A stretch of DNA of 64,000 nucleotides from Bacillota bacterium (GTDB taxonomy: Bacteria > Bacillota > Clostridia > Acetivibrionales > DSM-1351), in assembly GCA_023397905.1 (NCBI GenBank), contig JAEWSZ010000182.1:62001-126000 (forward strand), given 5' to 3'. Shown here in pieces: positions 25,160-34,955 of this stretch; position 1 is the stretch's first letter; every line of letters starts with the position of its first letter. The notes beneath the pieces are model-generated. The model did not search any database, had not been told where the DNA came from, and saw nothing but the letters and a program-made list of their open reading frames with translations. Position numbers and translations under genes: made by a program.

Positions 25160-26821
25160 ATGACAGGTGAGCATGAAGCCTTTAAAAAGTTAATCAAAGA
25201 TAATAATAATGTTAAGGATGTAATATGTCATAACTTTACTTATAAGGGTGAAGATAATTATAGTTCAGGTGAAGATAACTCATTATTTGTTGCTAATTTA
25301 AAGAAAAAAACTAATTGGATCAAAGTAACTCATAAAATAGACGGCAATATAGACGGGCTTCGTGTAAAATTTTATTATGCCTGTGCGCTTGATAACGAGT
25401 TTAATGAAGTTCAATCACTGGAGCTAGGTTTTATGGACGGTGAAACCTATACGTACATAGTTAAGCTCGAAAATGGTACATACGATGCTCTTAGATTCGA
25501 CTTTGGATTTAAGCCCATAGACTTTAGATTCCAAAAATTTTTAATTGGTAAACCTAATTTTATGGAAATGTTTATTCAAAATGTAAAAACATTTGCCAGA
25601 AAAATCCATACAGTTTTTAGTTTTATGAAGGAAAATAATGTCAGTTTTTTGAAAATATTAAAAAAAGTTTTTGACCTGGGACTAAAACAAACAATAAAGA
25701 ATGCTAAAACAGCAACTACAAATGTTTTAAAAGAAGCTAATTCTAGCAAAACCAATATACAGGTTGTAGAACCATATAGAGTAGAAATAAAGAATGAGCT
25801 TTTACCGGAAAGAAAAAAGGTTCTGCATTTTATAGAGAATTTCTATACAGGAGGCTCTTCCAGACTAATCATAGATATAATAGAGCATTATGGTCATATA
25901 TATAGCCATAAGATACTGACAATGGCATACAGAGGTGCAGATGAGTTTTTAAATATTGACGTACAGGTAATTGATATAAACAATAAAAAAAGTACATTGG
26001 ATATTATAAACCAATATAGTCCCGATATCATACATACACATATTTGGGAAGGCGAGTGGTATGAAAAGGTTTTTGACTTGCTTGAAAATGTCAGCTGCAA
26101 AATAATTGAAAATATTAATACACCGGTAAAACCTATTTTAAGAGATTATATAGATAAATATGTTTTTGTCAGTAAGTATGTATTGGAGAATTTTCACAAT
26201 GCTTTAGATAAAAAAAGTATGGTGATTTATCCGGGATCAAACTTTGAAATGTTTTCAAGGAATCTGCATGGAGACTATTTGGCCAGAGACACTATAGGAA
26301 TGGTCTATAGACTTGGATATGACAAGTTAAACCAGCATTCGATAGATGTATTTATAAAAACAGCACAAAAAAGGCCTCAAACAAAGATCATTATAGTTGG
26401 TGGAGGTCCACAATACGAATATTACGTTAATAAAGTGAAAAATGCAGGCTTAATAAAAAATTTTGTTTTTACAGGCTATGTACCTTATATAGATTTACCT
26501 GCGTGGTATGAAAAGTTTACAATATTTGTAGCACCTGTATGGAAGGAAAGTTTTGGACAGGTATCTCCTTTTGCAATGAGTATGGGAATGCCGGTAGCAG
26601 GTTATGATATCGGTGCATTAAATGAAATCATAAATAATAAAAGTTTACTTGCACCTCCTGATGATTCAGATAAACTATCAGATATTATTGTTGAATTGCT
26701 AAATGATTATGACAGATGTAAAGTAATTGGCAGACTAAATCAGGAAAGGGCATGGAGTAAGTTTGGTGTGAAAACGATGGTGGATGATTATAATAAGTTG
26801 TATAATGAACTTACAAGATGA
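25160..26821 (+). CDS. Glycosyltransferase family 4 with N-terminal beta-sandwich domain
   Basis: 553 residues starting 3 nt after the previous stop, with GAGG (25147-25150) inside the end of that gene, so translation is probably coupled. Residues 1-135 form a beta-rich domain ending in a segment of the LRFDFGFKP kind, similar in style to a module in the large membrane protein at 27888. Residues 210-553 are GT4: LHFIENFYTGGSSRLI at the acceptor side, DIIHTHIW, IVGGGPQYEYY, and the donor site EKFTIFVAPVWKESFGQVSPFAMSMGMPV containing the conserved Glu-x7-Glu-like region. It is probably a cytoplasmic enzyme extending the same glycan. The donor is unknown. Confidence 0.85.
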   Translation: MTGEHEAFKKLIKDNNNVKDVICHNFTYKGEDNYSSGEDNSLFVANLKKKTNWIKVTHKIDGNIDGLRVKFYYACALDNEFNEVQSLELGFMDGETYTYIVKLENGTYDALRFDFGFKPIDFRFQKFLIGKPNFMEMFIQNVKTFARKIHTVFSFMKENNVSFLKILKKVFDLGLKQTIKNAKTATTNVLKEANSSKTNIQVVEPYRVEIKNELLPERKKVLHFIENFYTGGSSRLIIDIIEHYGHIYSHKILTMAYRGADEFLNIDVQVIDINNKKSTLDIINQYSPDIIHTHIWEGEWYEKVFDLLENVSCKIIENINTPVKPILRDYIDKYVFVSKYVLENFHNALDKKSMVIYPGSNFEMFSRNLHGDYLARDTIGMVYRLGYDKLNQHSIDVFIKTAQKRPQTKIIIVGGGPQYEYYVNKVKNAGLIKNFVFTGYVPYIDLPAWYEKFTIFVAPVWKESFGQVSPFAMSMGMPVAGYDIGALNEIINNKSLLAPPDDSDKLSDIIVELLNDYDRCKVIGRLNQERAWSKFGVKTMVDDYNKLYNELTR

Positions 26822-26836
26822 AAAATGGAGAAAAAA

Positions 26837-27760
26837 ATGGAAACATGTTTAGTATTAGGTGCCGGTGGGTTTCTGGGGAAAAATCTGTGTAAAGATCTTG
26901 CAAAGCAATATCATGTCATAGCTTATGATTTGAGAAAAAGCACTGAATTAAATAGTATTGAGAATATTGAAATGGTTGCAGGAAACTTTGTGGAGATGCA
27001 GGATTTTTCAAATATACTGCAAGGCGTCGACAAAGTATTTCATTTTATATGTACTACTATTCCGTCTGAGGGTACAAGTCATATAGATAAAGAAATAATT
27101 GAAAATATCGTGCCTACTGTACGCCTTTTGAACAGTATGGTTCAATGCGGAGTAAAAGAAATTATATTCCCATCATCAGGAGGAACTGTATATGGAGAAA
27201 CCGGCGATCATATTAACAAGATAACGGATAGGTTAAATCCGATTTGCAGCTATGGAGTACAGAAGAAAGTTATAGAAAGCTATTTGGAGTTTTTTGGACT
27301 GTATCATGGAATTAACTATAAAATAGTAAGGATATCCAATCCATATGGAATAGGACAAAGTCCTCAAAAGCCGCAAGGGGTTATACCTATTTTTATTTAC
27401 AAATTGTTTAATAAAGAGTCTATTACTGTTTATGGAGATGGCAATAGTCAAAGAGATTACATATATATGCCAGATTTAGTTGATGCTTTGATAAAAGTTG
27501 CCCATTATAGTGGCAGTGAACATATATTTAACATTGGCTCGGGAAGAGCACATTCCCTGCATGAGATTATTGATATAATCACAGAAAAATCAGGTATGGA
27601 TTTTTCTAATATTATGTATAAAGACATAAGAAAATGTGATGTTTCAAAAAACCTGATAGATATTTCAGCTACGCAGAAAGAGCTTGATTGGGCTCCATGT
27701 GTTGATGTTGAAACTGGTATATCTATTTTATTAGATTATTATAAAGCTCATAATAGTTAA
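26837..27760 (+). CDS. NAD-dependent sugar epimerase/dehydratase (GalE-like SDR)
   Basis: 307 residues. ATG at 26837 is preferred because GGAG (26827-26830) lies 6 nt upstream; the in-frame ATG at 26825 overlaps this site. The Rossmann motif is VLGAGGFLGKNL, and the catalytic elements are PSSGGTVYG and the Tyr-x-x-x-Lys of YGVQKKV. GNSQRDYIYMPDLVDAL is typical of nucleotide-sugar 4-epimerases. It may convert the donor for one of the adjacent transferases, for instance UDP-glucose or UDP-GlcNAc. Substrate is not readable. Confidence 0.85.
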   Translation: METCLVLGAGGFLGKNLCKDLAKQYHVIAYDLRKSTELNSIENIEMVAGNFVEMQDFSNILQGVDKVFHFICTTIPSEGTSHIDKEIIENIVPTVRLLNSMVQCGVKEIIFPSSGGTVYGETGDHINKITDRLNPICSYGVQKKVIESYLEFFGLYHGINYKIVRISNPYGIGQSPQKPQGVIPIFIYKLFNKESITVYGDGNSQRDYIYMPDLVDALIKVAHYSGSEHIFNIGSGRAHSLHEIIDIITEKSGMDFSNIMYKDIRKCDVSKNLIDISATQKELDWAPCVDVETGISILLDYYKAHNS

Positions 27761-27887
27761 TATGTTTTAGATTAGTATTATTTATTAACCACTTATTAGA
27801 GGTGGTATTTTATTGTTTAATAACTGATGGATAATCTTACCTCGTTTGATGTCATAAAGAAAGCATAAATTTAAGGAGTATGGTTAT

Positions 27888-30800
27888 ATGGATGATTTTA
27901 TAAAAAAAATTCAGAATCAAGTGACAAGTTTTTTGCCGAAGAATTCCAGGGTAGCACTAAAAAGCGCGGCGATTTCTTTTGGATTGGCTTTAATTGGTTC
28001 TTTGATATGTTATTTTATTTTCAGAAACGGTATACAACCGTATCATGATATTGTTGTCGGTAACATTACCTTACCAGGTATATTCAAAAATATTGATTTT
28101 TATACATACTTTACTTTTATATTTGTATATATAATTGCGTTTTTAATTCTTATAAGAACCAATAATAAAAGACATATGGATAATTATTATTTTAAGAATA
28201 AATTTGGTTTATTCCATATTGTTTTGGGGATAATACCTGTTTTTATATTTATGGCATTAAAAATGGGTGTATTCCCAATATTCAATTTGTGTTTTTATTT
28301 ATTCTTGTTTTTAATTGCGCTTTATCTTTCAAAATCGAAATTGGATTCAGAAAATATTGAAAAAATAATAACTTCTTTATTTTTTACATACCTGTCTTCT
28401 TCAGGGGTTTTAGCAGCTGCTGGATATTTTTCGCCAAGTCTTGCTGATAGAGGAACGAAATATTTTGTACCGGCATTATGGGTTATTTTATGCATGGAGG
28501 GATTTGTAATATATTTGATTTGTACTTCGGCGAAAATAAATAAAAATAGAGTGATTGATTTATTTTCTATTGTTACACAGATTTTAGTTCCATTATGCAT
28601 GTTTAGTTTAATAAACACTAGATACATATATAAGGGAAATGGATACAAACCGGTACAATATGATAATTTCATAAAGTTGGTAATTACTTCAATTATATTA
28701 CTTATGGTTATCAATATTGTTACTTTAGCCATATCACTTATTAAAAAAAGGCGAATACAAAGTGTTTATATAAGCAGTATTATATCGTTTGTATCAGTAT
28801 GCTTCTGGAATACAGGGTATAACCTTTTAATAAATACCGATCAATTTCATACAGGTGAAACAGCTGTTGTCTACCAACAGATTGTCCATCTTGGTCAAAA
28901 ATGGGGAACTGAATTCGTTTCAGTGCTTCAAGGCCTGGGCTTTTCTTTATCAGGTCTGAATGAGTTGGTTTTTGGCGGAACATATGCAACATATGTGCAA
29001 GCGCAAAATCTTCTTCTGGTATTATCTGCAGTTTTAACTGTAATATTACTTTACCCAGTTATAGAGCATAAATGGCTTATTCTGCTGATAGCCCCTGTTA
29101 TGCCTTTATTTTACATGAATAGGATTTTTCTAATAGCTCCTGTATTTTTACTTCTTTTAAATCCAAAAATAATAAAGAATCCGATTAAGTGGTCCTATTG
29201 TTATATATTAACCTGTATACTTCATGTATTATATCAGCCTACATATGGAGGTGCTGTCGCAGCTTCCTTGATTCCTGCATTGTTATTAATTTGGTATAAG
29301 GAGTTAAAAAATAAATCTATTTATAACTTGAAAAGCTTTAGTGACAGGATCAAAATAGGGATATTTCTCTTAAGTGTTTTAGCCATTGGACTTCTTTGCC
29401 TACCTATGATATTGAATGCAATGCATTTCTTAAGAATGAATGGCTATGAAACAATGATAGCCAATGGTTTAAGTGTAATACAAACACTCAAGTATACACC
29501 AAATTATTTAACCGGATACACACTTTTGGATATGGTAATACAATTTATATTTAAGTTTGGCTCAGGTTTAGCTGCAGTTATAATAATGATTTATATGTTG
29601 TTGACATATGTAATAAAGCAAAAAGACCATGTCAAGATGATTCAAGGCTTTATTATGACCATATCTGCAGGGATTGCCTTTTTTCTTATGCTTCCGGCTG
29701 TATTCACCAGAATAGATCCAGGTACATCAAGAATTGGAGGATTGGGATTTATATACTTTGGTTTCTTTATTCCTATTTTAATTTATTTATATAGAAAAGA
29801 CGTTAAAAATAAGAAGATTGCCGGGGTTATATGCGGGTTATGTTTGTGTACAGGTTTTTATGTAACATTCCCACCCTATTTACAAATTCATGAGAAAGCA
29901 AATAGCATAGTTAATGTACCCGATGATGCAGCTTATGCAAAACCAGAAGAAACAGGCCTTAAAAATCTAGGGTATGCTTTCGTACAAAATGAACAATATT
30001 TGCATGAGTCGATGGTTATAAATGAAGTTTGTAATTATCTTTTAAAGGGAAACCAGACTTACTATGATTTTACTGATAAAAGTATTTATTACTTGCTAAC
30101 TAACAGGAAAGTACCAGGATTATATGTTTCTTCAATGGTAGCAGCTAATGAGACATTGCAGAATGAATCGATTGAAAGGCTCAAAAATAATGATATACCA
30201 TTGATTTTTATTAATCAGCCGTTAAGATATATGGGAGTCAGTGAGTCATTACGTAGTTATAGAATATATAGATACTTTGTAGAACAAGACTATAAGTTTA
30301 TAACTTATAAAAACTGTAATTTCCTGGTTAGGAAAGATATAGATTTAACTCCGATTCAAAAAGATATTGAGCTAGTGGACTTAAGCAGTCGTATTGGTTT
30401 ATATGATGACCAAATTGATGAGTCAACTTATAGCTCGACAAATTTACAGGAATTATCCGAAAAAAATATAAGTATTAATAATAGTATTAAAGTCGAAAAT
30501 GACAAGATGCTTATAACAGGGGTTGATCCATATCTGGTATTTGCAGCTAATGGTCAGGTTGATTTTAACAAAATACAATTAGTAGAGATAAACTTAAAAA
30601 ACAGGCCTTCAGTTGGTATGACCGGGCAATTATTTGTCCAGACAGAAAAGGTAGGGCATAATGAGAATAATTCGATACACTTTGATATGAAGACAAAACG
30701 CATCTTAATACCGCTATATAAATACGAGCAGTTTAAGCTTGATTCAAAGCTTATAAATTTACGTTTGGATTTCGATAATGTGCCCAATAATACAGATGTA

Positions 30801-31355
30801 TCGGTTGACAATATAAAACTATATAGCTTGACTGATACACAGAAAGAGGAACTGACACAACAGTATGCTAAAATAGCAAGGAATGAAACTGATAACAGAT
30901 TAGACGATGCATTCCATCAGATGTATTTGATGCAGTTGCCATATCAATGGGGGCACAGCTTTAAACTTATGCAGGATAGATTTTTACCCCGTGAAACAGC
31001 TGAAAGTAATAGAAAAGATATAGAAGTAAATAATTCTCAGGTAAATGTTCATTTTGATATGAAACAAGTAATTCCTGGAAGTAAAGGTGAATTTTTAAGA
31101 CTAAAGCTGAACTACAGTGATAACAAAAAACGAAATGCGGTATTGGTGGTAAAGGGGATTGATGAAAATGGTAATTCTTTGTCTGAAGAGTTCCAATTTA
31201 CTACGGCAAGTGATAATCTATTGATACCCGTCGGCTCATCACCAAACTGTTTACAGGCCAAAGAAATAACAGGTTTTGACTTGTACCTTATTCCTGATAT
31301 TGCATCATATGACGTCAAAATTGAAGATGCTCAGATGTATCAACTAGCTAAATAG
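27888..31355 (+). CDS. Very large polytopic membrane protein with extracellular beta domains (putative GT-C)
   Basis: 1155 residues, ATG preceded by AAGGAG (27872-27877). The first 670 residues hold a dozen or more membrane helices. Residues 690-1155 are soluble and rich in beta structure; one segment (LRLDFDNVPNNTDVSVDNIKLYS) resembles the small beta modules attached to many glycosyltransferases. No family was recognised with certainty. Loop residues such as NTDQFHTGETAVVYQQ between early helices could be the acidic active-site loop of a GT-C enzyme. The two EamA-like genes directly downstream, which in other systems flip lipid-linked sugars, support an extracytoplasmic glycosyltransferase acting on the exported glycan. 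The 127 nt upstream contain only a weak hairpin near 27784-27803. Confidence 0.6.
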   Translation: MDDFIKKIQNQVTSFLPKNSRVALKSAAISFGLALIGSLICYFIFRNGIQPYHDIVVGNITLPGIFKNIDFYTYFTFIFVYIIAFLILIRTNNKRHMDNYYFKNKFGLFHIVLGIIPVFIFMALKMGVFPIFNLCFYLFLFLIALYLSKSKLDSENIEKIITSLFFTYLSSSGVLAAAGYFSPSLADRGTKYFVPALWVILCMEGFVIYLICTSAKINKNRVIDLFSIVTQILVPLCMFSLINTRYIYKGNGYKPVQYDNFIKLVITSIILLMVINIVTLAISLIKKRRIQSVYISSIISFVSVCFWNTGYNLLINTDQFHTGETAVVYQQIVHLGQKWGTEFVSVLQGLGFSLSGLNELVFGGTYATYVQAQNLLLVLSAVLTVILLYPVIEHKWLILLIAPVMPLFYMNRIFLIAPVFLLLLNPKIIKNPIKWSYCYILTCILHVLYQPTYGGAVAASLIPALLLIWYKELKNKSIYNLKSFSDRIKIGIFLLSVLAIGLLCLPMILNAMHFLRMNGYETMIANGLSVIQTLKYTPNYLTGYTLLDMVIQFIFKFGSGLAAVIIMIYMLLTYVIKQKDHVKMIQGFIMTISAGIAFFLMLPAVFTRIDPGTSRIGGLGFIYFGFFIPILIYLYRKDVKNKKIAGVICGLCLCTGFYVTFPPYLQIHEKANSIVNVPDDAAYAKPEETGLKNLGYAFVQNEQYLHESMVINEVCNYLLKGNQTYYDFTDKSIYYLLTNRKVPGLYVSSMVAANETLQNESIERLKNNDIPLIFINQPLRYMGVSESLRSYRIYRYFVEQDYKFITYKNCNFLVRKDIDLTPIQKDIELVDLSSRIGLYDDQIDESTYSSTNLQELSEKNISINNSIKVENDKMLITGVDPYLVFAANGQVDFNKIQLVEINLKNRPSVGMTGQLFVQTEKVGHNENNSIHFDMKTKRILIPLYKYEQFKLDSKLINLRLDFDNVPNNTDVSVDNIKLYSLTDTQKEELTQQYAKIARNETDNRLDDAFHQMYLMQLPYQWGHSFKLMQDRFLPRETAESNRKDIEVNNSQVNVHFDMKQVIPGSKGEFLRLKLNYSDNKKRNAVLVVKGIDENGNSLSEEFQFTTASDNLLIPVGSSPNCLQAKEITGFDLYLIPDIASYDVKIEDAQMYQLAK

Positions 31356-31383
31356 AATAATAAATGGAGATTGAGTATAAACA

Positions 31384-31743
31384 ATGTTAAAAGATAAAAA
31401 GCTATGGATTGGAATAATATTGATGGTAGTATCCTCTTTGATTACTAGTATTGGTCAATTGATGTGGAAGCTGTCGGCCGAAAACAATTTAATATGGATG
31501 TACATATTAGGTTTTGCGTTATATGGAATAGGTGCATTTCTTATGATTATTGCATTTAAATTTGGCGAATTATCAGTTCTGCATCCAATGATGAGTGTTG
31601 GATATATTATGTCAATTATTTTGGGGGCTGTTATTTTAAATGAAAATATCTCGAGTCACAAACTATTAGGAATTGGTTTAATCATAGTTGGAATGTTTTT
31701 CTTGGGACACAGCGGTTCGAAAAGGGAGGGAGAATTGAAATGA
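31384..31743 (+). CDS. EamA/SMR-type small membrane protein, ArnE-like flippase subunit
   Basis: 119 residues and four membrane helices (about 9-29, 38-58, 65-85, 90-108). TGGAGATTGAG lies upstream of the ATG. The sequence GELSVLHPMMSVGYIMSIILGAVILNE follows the ArnE/ArnF and SMR pattern. Its stop overlaps the start of the next gene by 4 nt (ATGA at 31740-31743), so the two are translationally coupled, as expected for a heterodimer. ArnE/ArnF flip undecaprenyl-phosphate aminoarabinose; here the sugar is unknown. Confidence 0.78.
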   Translation: MLKDKKLWIGIILMVVSSLITSIGQLMWKLSAENNLIWMYILGFALYGIGAFLMIIAFKFGELSVLHPMMSVGYIMSIILGAVILNENISSHKLLGIGLIIVGMFFLGHSGSKREGELK

Positions 31744-32087
31744 GTATTGGTATCCTTTCTTTAATGATATTTGTAATGACTGTTTCAGGTACATTTGGAG
31801 CATTATTTTTTAAAAGGGCAATAAGTAGACAAGCGGGAGTTAATATTATTAAACTTGCTCTCACACCAAGTTTGTATATTGGGGGATTATTTTATGTATT
31901 GGGTGCATCAACAAATATAATATTACTACGGTTTATGGATTACTCAGTAATTTACCCGATGACTTCACTTACATATATCTGGACATTGATAGTTTCATAT
32001 CTTATGTTGGGTGAGAAGATCACACGGGACAAGCTTTTTGCTATATTCTTTATTGTAGCAGGTGTTGTTGTTTTGAATATTAAGTAA
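31740..32087 (+). CDS. EamA/SMR-type small membrane protein, ArnF-like flippase subunit
   Basis: 115 residues with four membrane helices, beginning in the ATGA overlap with the preceding gene; GGGAGG (31727-31732) is its ribosome site. The segment RFMDYSVIYPMTSLTYIWTLIVSYLMLGEKI is the equivalent of the conserved second half of SMR/EamA domains. It pairs with the preceding protein. Together they would move a lipid-linked monosaccharide to the outer leaflet for the large GT-C-like enzymes around them. This role rests on family knowledge and context. Confidence 0.78.
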   Translation: MSIGILSLMIFVMTVSGTFGALFFKRAISRQAGVNIIKLALTPSLYIGGLFYVLGASTNIILLRFMDYSVIYPMTSLTYIWTLIVSYLMLGEKITRDKLFAIFFIVAGVVVLNIK

Positions 32088-32228
32088 TAGATCATAATAA
32101 TTCTTTTGAATAAGAGAAACCGTTAAACGAGGTAAAAAAGAATGAATTAAAATGAGAATATTGTGTTTTGATAGATTGTTTTTCTATATATCGACATGAA
32201 CTGGCTTAAAGTTGTGAGGAGAGAAAAT

Positions 32229-32298
32229 ATGAGGTGTCTAGTGTTATACAATTTTTTATTCGTCAAACCCAAATTATGAAGGCTTATTTATTCAATAA
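32229..32298 (+). pseudogene. Remnant of a glycosyltransferase start (decayed)
   Basis: In the 370-nt gap 32088-32457 a ribosome site (GAGGAGAG) precedes ATG 32229, which reads MRCLVLYNFLF and soon stops. Shifting by one base at about 32257 continues with YSSNPNYEGLFIQ and then TAA at 32296. The combined reading resembles the N-terminus of GT4 enzymes, where a beta strand is followed by a short NPNYG-like loop. The rest of the gene is missing. The remainder of the gap is AT-rich with nothing recognised. Confidence 0.4.
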
Positions 32299-32457
32299 TA
32301 AATAGTAAGTTATATCTTTTTGAGCAATAAGTTATGAGAATATAAGAAATGTTAAATGTATATTAATTTAAAATTTCTTATATATGTATATAGGTTTAAT
32401 TTTAGTATTTGTTATTTATCTTATCATATATAATTTTTAAATTTAAGAGGAGAGGCT

Positions 32458-34884
32458 ATGATTAAAAATTTACAAAATAGTTTTACTGCTAATATACTTA
32501 AAAAAAAAGAAATATCACCATTATTTATATGTATTTGTATTATTGCACTATTACAGTTTATTATATCTCTTCGCTGGATTATTCTTGACAAAAGTCCTAT
32601 ACAGTGGGATCAAAGTGGATATATGCTTCAAGCAACCATAACATATAAAACATTAGTACAGAAAGGGATATTTAATTTTATTTATCAGCTTTTTAACTAT
32701 GATAGAGGAAGAGTTGATTTAGTAATTTTGTTAGTACAACCTTTCTTTAAAATTTTTGGTATACAAACTTATTCTGCGATGATAAGTTTGAATATTTGCT
32801 GGTTTATTACTGGATTTGCTATATATGGATTAGGAAAGGAAATAATTAATAATAGTATAGGTAAATTAATAGGTGTTATAGCATTTCTTTTCTTTGGATT
32901 ATATCAATTTACAACTATGTTAACTCATAACTTCTTAGTTGAATTTTATTTAGTTACTGTAGTTACTGTTTTTTACTATTTTATAATGATTTTCTATAGA
33001 ACAAAATCAATAAAGTATAGTTATTTTATTGGTATATCAATTGGCTTAGGATTAATGATAAAAGTAACATTTGTAGCTTTTCTTTTACCTCTAATGTTTT
33101 TAATTTATAATATTTTTAAAAGTTCTGATACAAAAAGAATATTTGTAAAAAAAGTGGCACCAATTATTATATTTCCCATAATATTGTCAGGTCCATTCTA
33201 TTTTTATAATTTAAAATATATTATTCAAACAACCCAATTTTTATCGAGCGTAAATCTTGCTAATCTATATGGGTTTGGAGAGGTTTTTAATATTAAAACA
33301 ATATTGGATTATTTGAAAAATATATTCATTGAACCTACTTTGTTTCCGATTACCATTATTGCAATAATAATAACTTTAATATCAGTAAAGAAACTGTTTA
33401 GTAAAAAATATAGATTTTACTTTATTATGTTATTTTCGTGGTTTATCATACCAGTTATGCTTTCAACTTTTGGAGCAATTAAAGATTCAAGATATTTGTA
33501 TCCAGCCTTGGTTCCTTTATTTTTAGCAGCAGGAGTTGGTATTTCAGTTTTAGTAAGAAAGGATAAAATAATTGGAATAATAGCAATTATTTTAATTTGC
33601 ATATTACCCCTTTATCAGTTCAGTGTTTCAAATGGATTAATAAATAAATTAGGCATAAAAATTGATAACTATATTACATTTGAACCAGCACCGGATAGGA
33701 ATGATTGGAAGATTTCTGAAACTGTTAAAATTCTTAATCAGGTTTTAAATGAGAAAAAAGAGGTAGTTTTTTTAGGAGGTAATAAAAACTACCATTTAAA
33801 CTTGTTTAGATTTTATGGAGTTATGCAGGATATTAATATTAATTATAGTACTATTCCTTATTATAATGAAAATTTAACTTTTGATGAAGCGATGAAATAT
33901 ATTAAAGATTTAAATCCTTCAGGCATTTTATATAAGACAGGAGAAAATTGGCCAGAATTTTCAAATAAATATTCAAAAGAAATAATTGAACAGTTATCTA
34001 CTGATTCAAATTATGTAAAAATTGATCTTAATATTACACAGCCTGATGGTAGTAAATTTTATATGTTTGTGCCTAAGACAAAGAATAACAATATTGAACA
34101 AAATTTTAAGGTGCCAATTTCAGAAGATACTAATATAATGTCAAATATTGATTTATCTGAATCGGTTAATCAAGGCAATGGAAGTTTATTACATATCATT
34201 GGATGGGGTATTATAAACGATACAAATTCGTATGACAATAAAATATTTATAGTATTAAAATCTGAAGATAAAACAATAATTTTTAATACGAATCAAATGT
34301 TGAGGAAAGACATTACTGATGCATTTGGTAGAAACTTTAATAAGAATTTTGATAATAGTGGATTTAATACTTATATTCCTGAAAATTTATTAAATGATGG
34401 GAAGTATAGAATTGGCGTATGTATTACTAATGGTGATAAAAAGTATTTAAATTTTAGCAATACATATGTTACAAAAAATGATGATGGTATTTTTAATGGA
34501 TTTCTTTCTGATGAAAAGAATATTATTGAATATAATTTTACAAATAAGATTAAGTGCGATGTTGAATTGATAAAAAACAGTATAGAGACTAAAACAGTGG
34601 AGATATCTGGGTTTGCTTTTATACAAGGTGTAAACAATTTAAATAGTAAAGTTTTCATTGCTTTAAAATCAGATGATAAAGAATTAGTTTTTGATACGGC
34701 ATGTATAAAAAGACCAGATGTTACAAAAGTTTTCGGAGATGATATAAATATAGGTGATTGTGGATTTCAAACATTTATACCAATAAAATTATTGCAGAAT
34801 AATAATTATAAGATAGGAATTATCATTGAGGCTGAAGGTGAAAGTTATCTTCAGTATACAAACAACATATTTTCTAAAAAGTAA
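32458..34884 (+). CDS. GT39-like membrane glycosyltransferase with duplicated C-terminal domain
   Basis: 808 residues, ATG preceded by AGAGGAGAG. Residues 20-400 contain about ten to twelve membrane helices. The first outer loop holds SPIQWDQSGYML with the Asp expected in GT39/ArnT catalytic loops, and RGRVDLVILL follows. Residues 400-555 form a soluble region. Residues 560-680 and 700-808 are two copies of one beta-rich module; both share the order VLKSEDK or ALKSDDK, RKDIT or RPDVT, FG, GFNTYIP or GFQTFIP, and YRIGV or YKIGI. It likely transfers a sugar from a polyprenyl-phosphate donor outside the membrane, with the repeats binding glycan. Very AT-rich, like its neighbours. Confidence 0.75.
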   Translation: MIKNLQNSFTANILKKKEISPLFICICIIALLQFIISLRWIILDKSPIQWDQSGYMLQATITYKTLVQKGIFNFIYQLFNYDRGRVDLVILLVQPFFKIFGIQTYSAMISLNICWFITGFAIYGLGKEIINNSIGKLIGVIAFLFFGLYQFTTMLTHNFLVEFYLVTVVTVFYYFIMIFYRTKSIKYSYFIGISIGLGLMIKVTFVAFLLPLMFLIYNIFKSSDTKRIFVKKVAPIIIFPIILSGPFYFYNLKYIIQTTQFLSSVNLANLYGFGEVFNIKTILDYLKNIFIEPTLFPITIIAIIITLISVKKLFSKKYRFYFIMLFSWFIIPVMLSTFGAIKDSRYLYPALVPLFLAAGVGISVLVRKDKIIGIIAIILICILPLYQFSVSNGLINKLGIKIDNYITFEPAPDRNDWKISETVKILNQVLNEKKEVVFLGGNKNYHLNLFRFYGVMQDININYSTIPYYNENLTFDEAMKYIKDLNPSGILYKTGENWPEFSNKYSKEIIEQLSTDSNYVKIDLNITQPDGSKFYMFVPKTKNNNIEQNFKVPISEDTNIMSNIDLSESVNQGNGSLLHIIGWGIINDTNSYDNKIFIVLKSEDKTIIFNTNQMLRKDITDAFGRNFNKNFDNSGFNTYIPENLLNDGKYRIGVCITNGDKKYLNFSNTYVTKNDDGIFNGFLSDEKNIIEYNFTNKIKCDVELIKNSIETKTVEISGFAFIQGVNNLNSKVFIALKSDDKELVFDTACIKRPDVTKVFGDDINIGDCGFQTFIPIKLLQNNNYKIGIIIEAEGESYLQYTNNIFSKK

Positions 34885-34955
34885 TTATTACTTTAAGTCC
34901 AGCAATTTATTTGTGGAGATTTGAAGTATATAAAAAATAATAGGGATTGATACAT

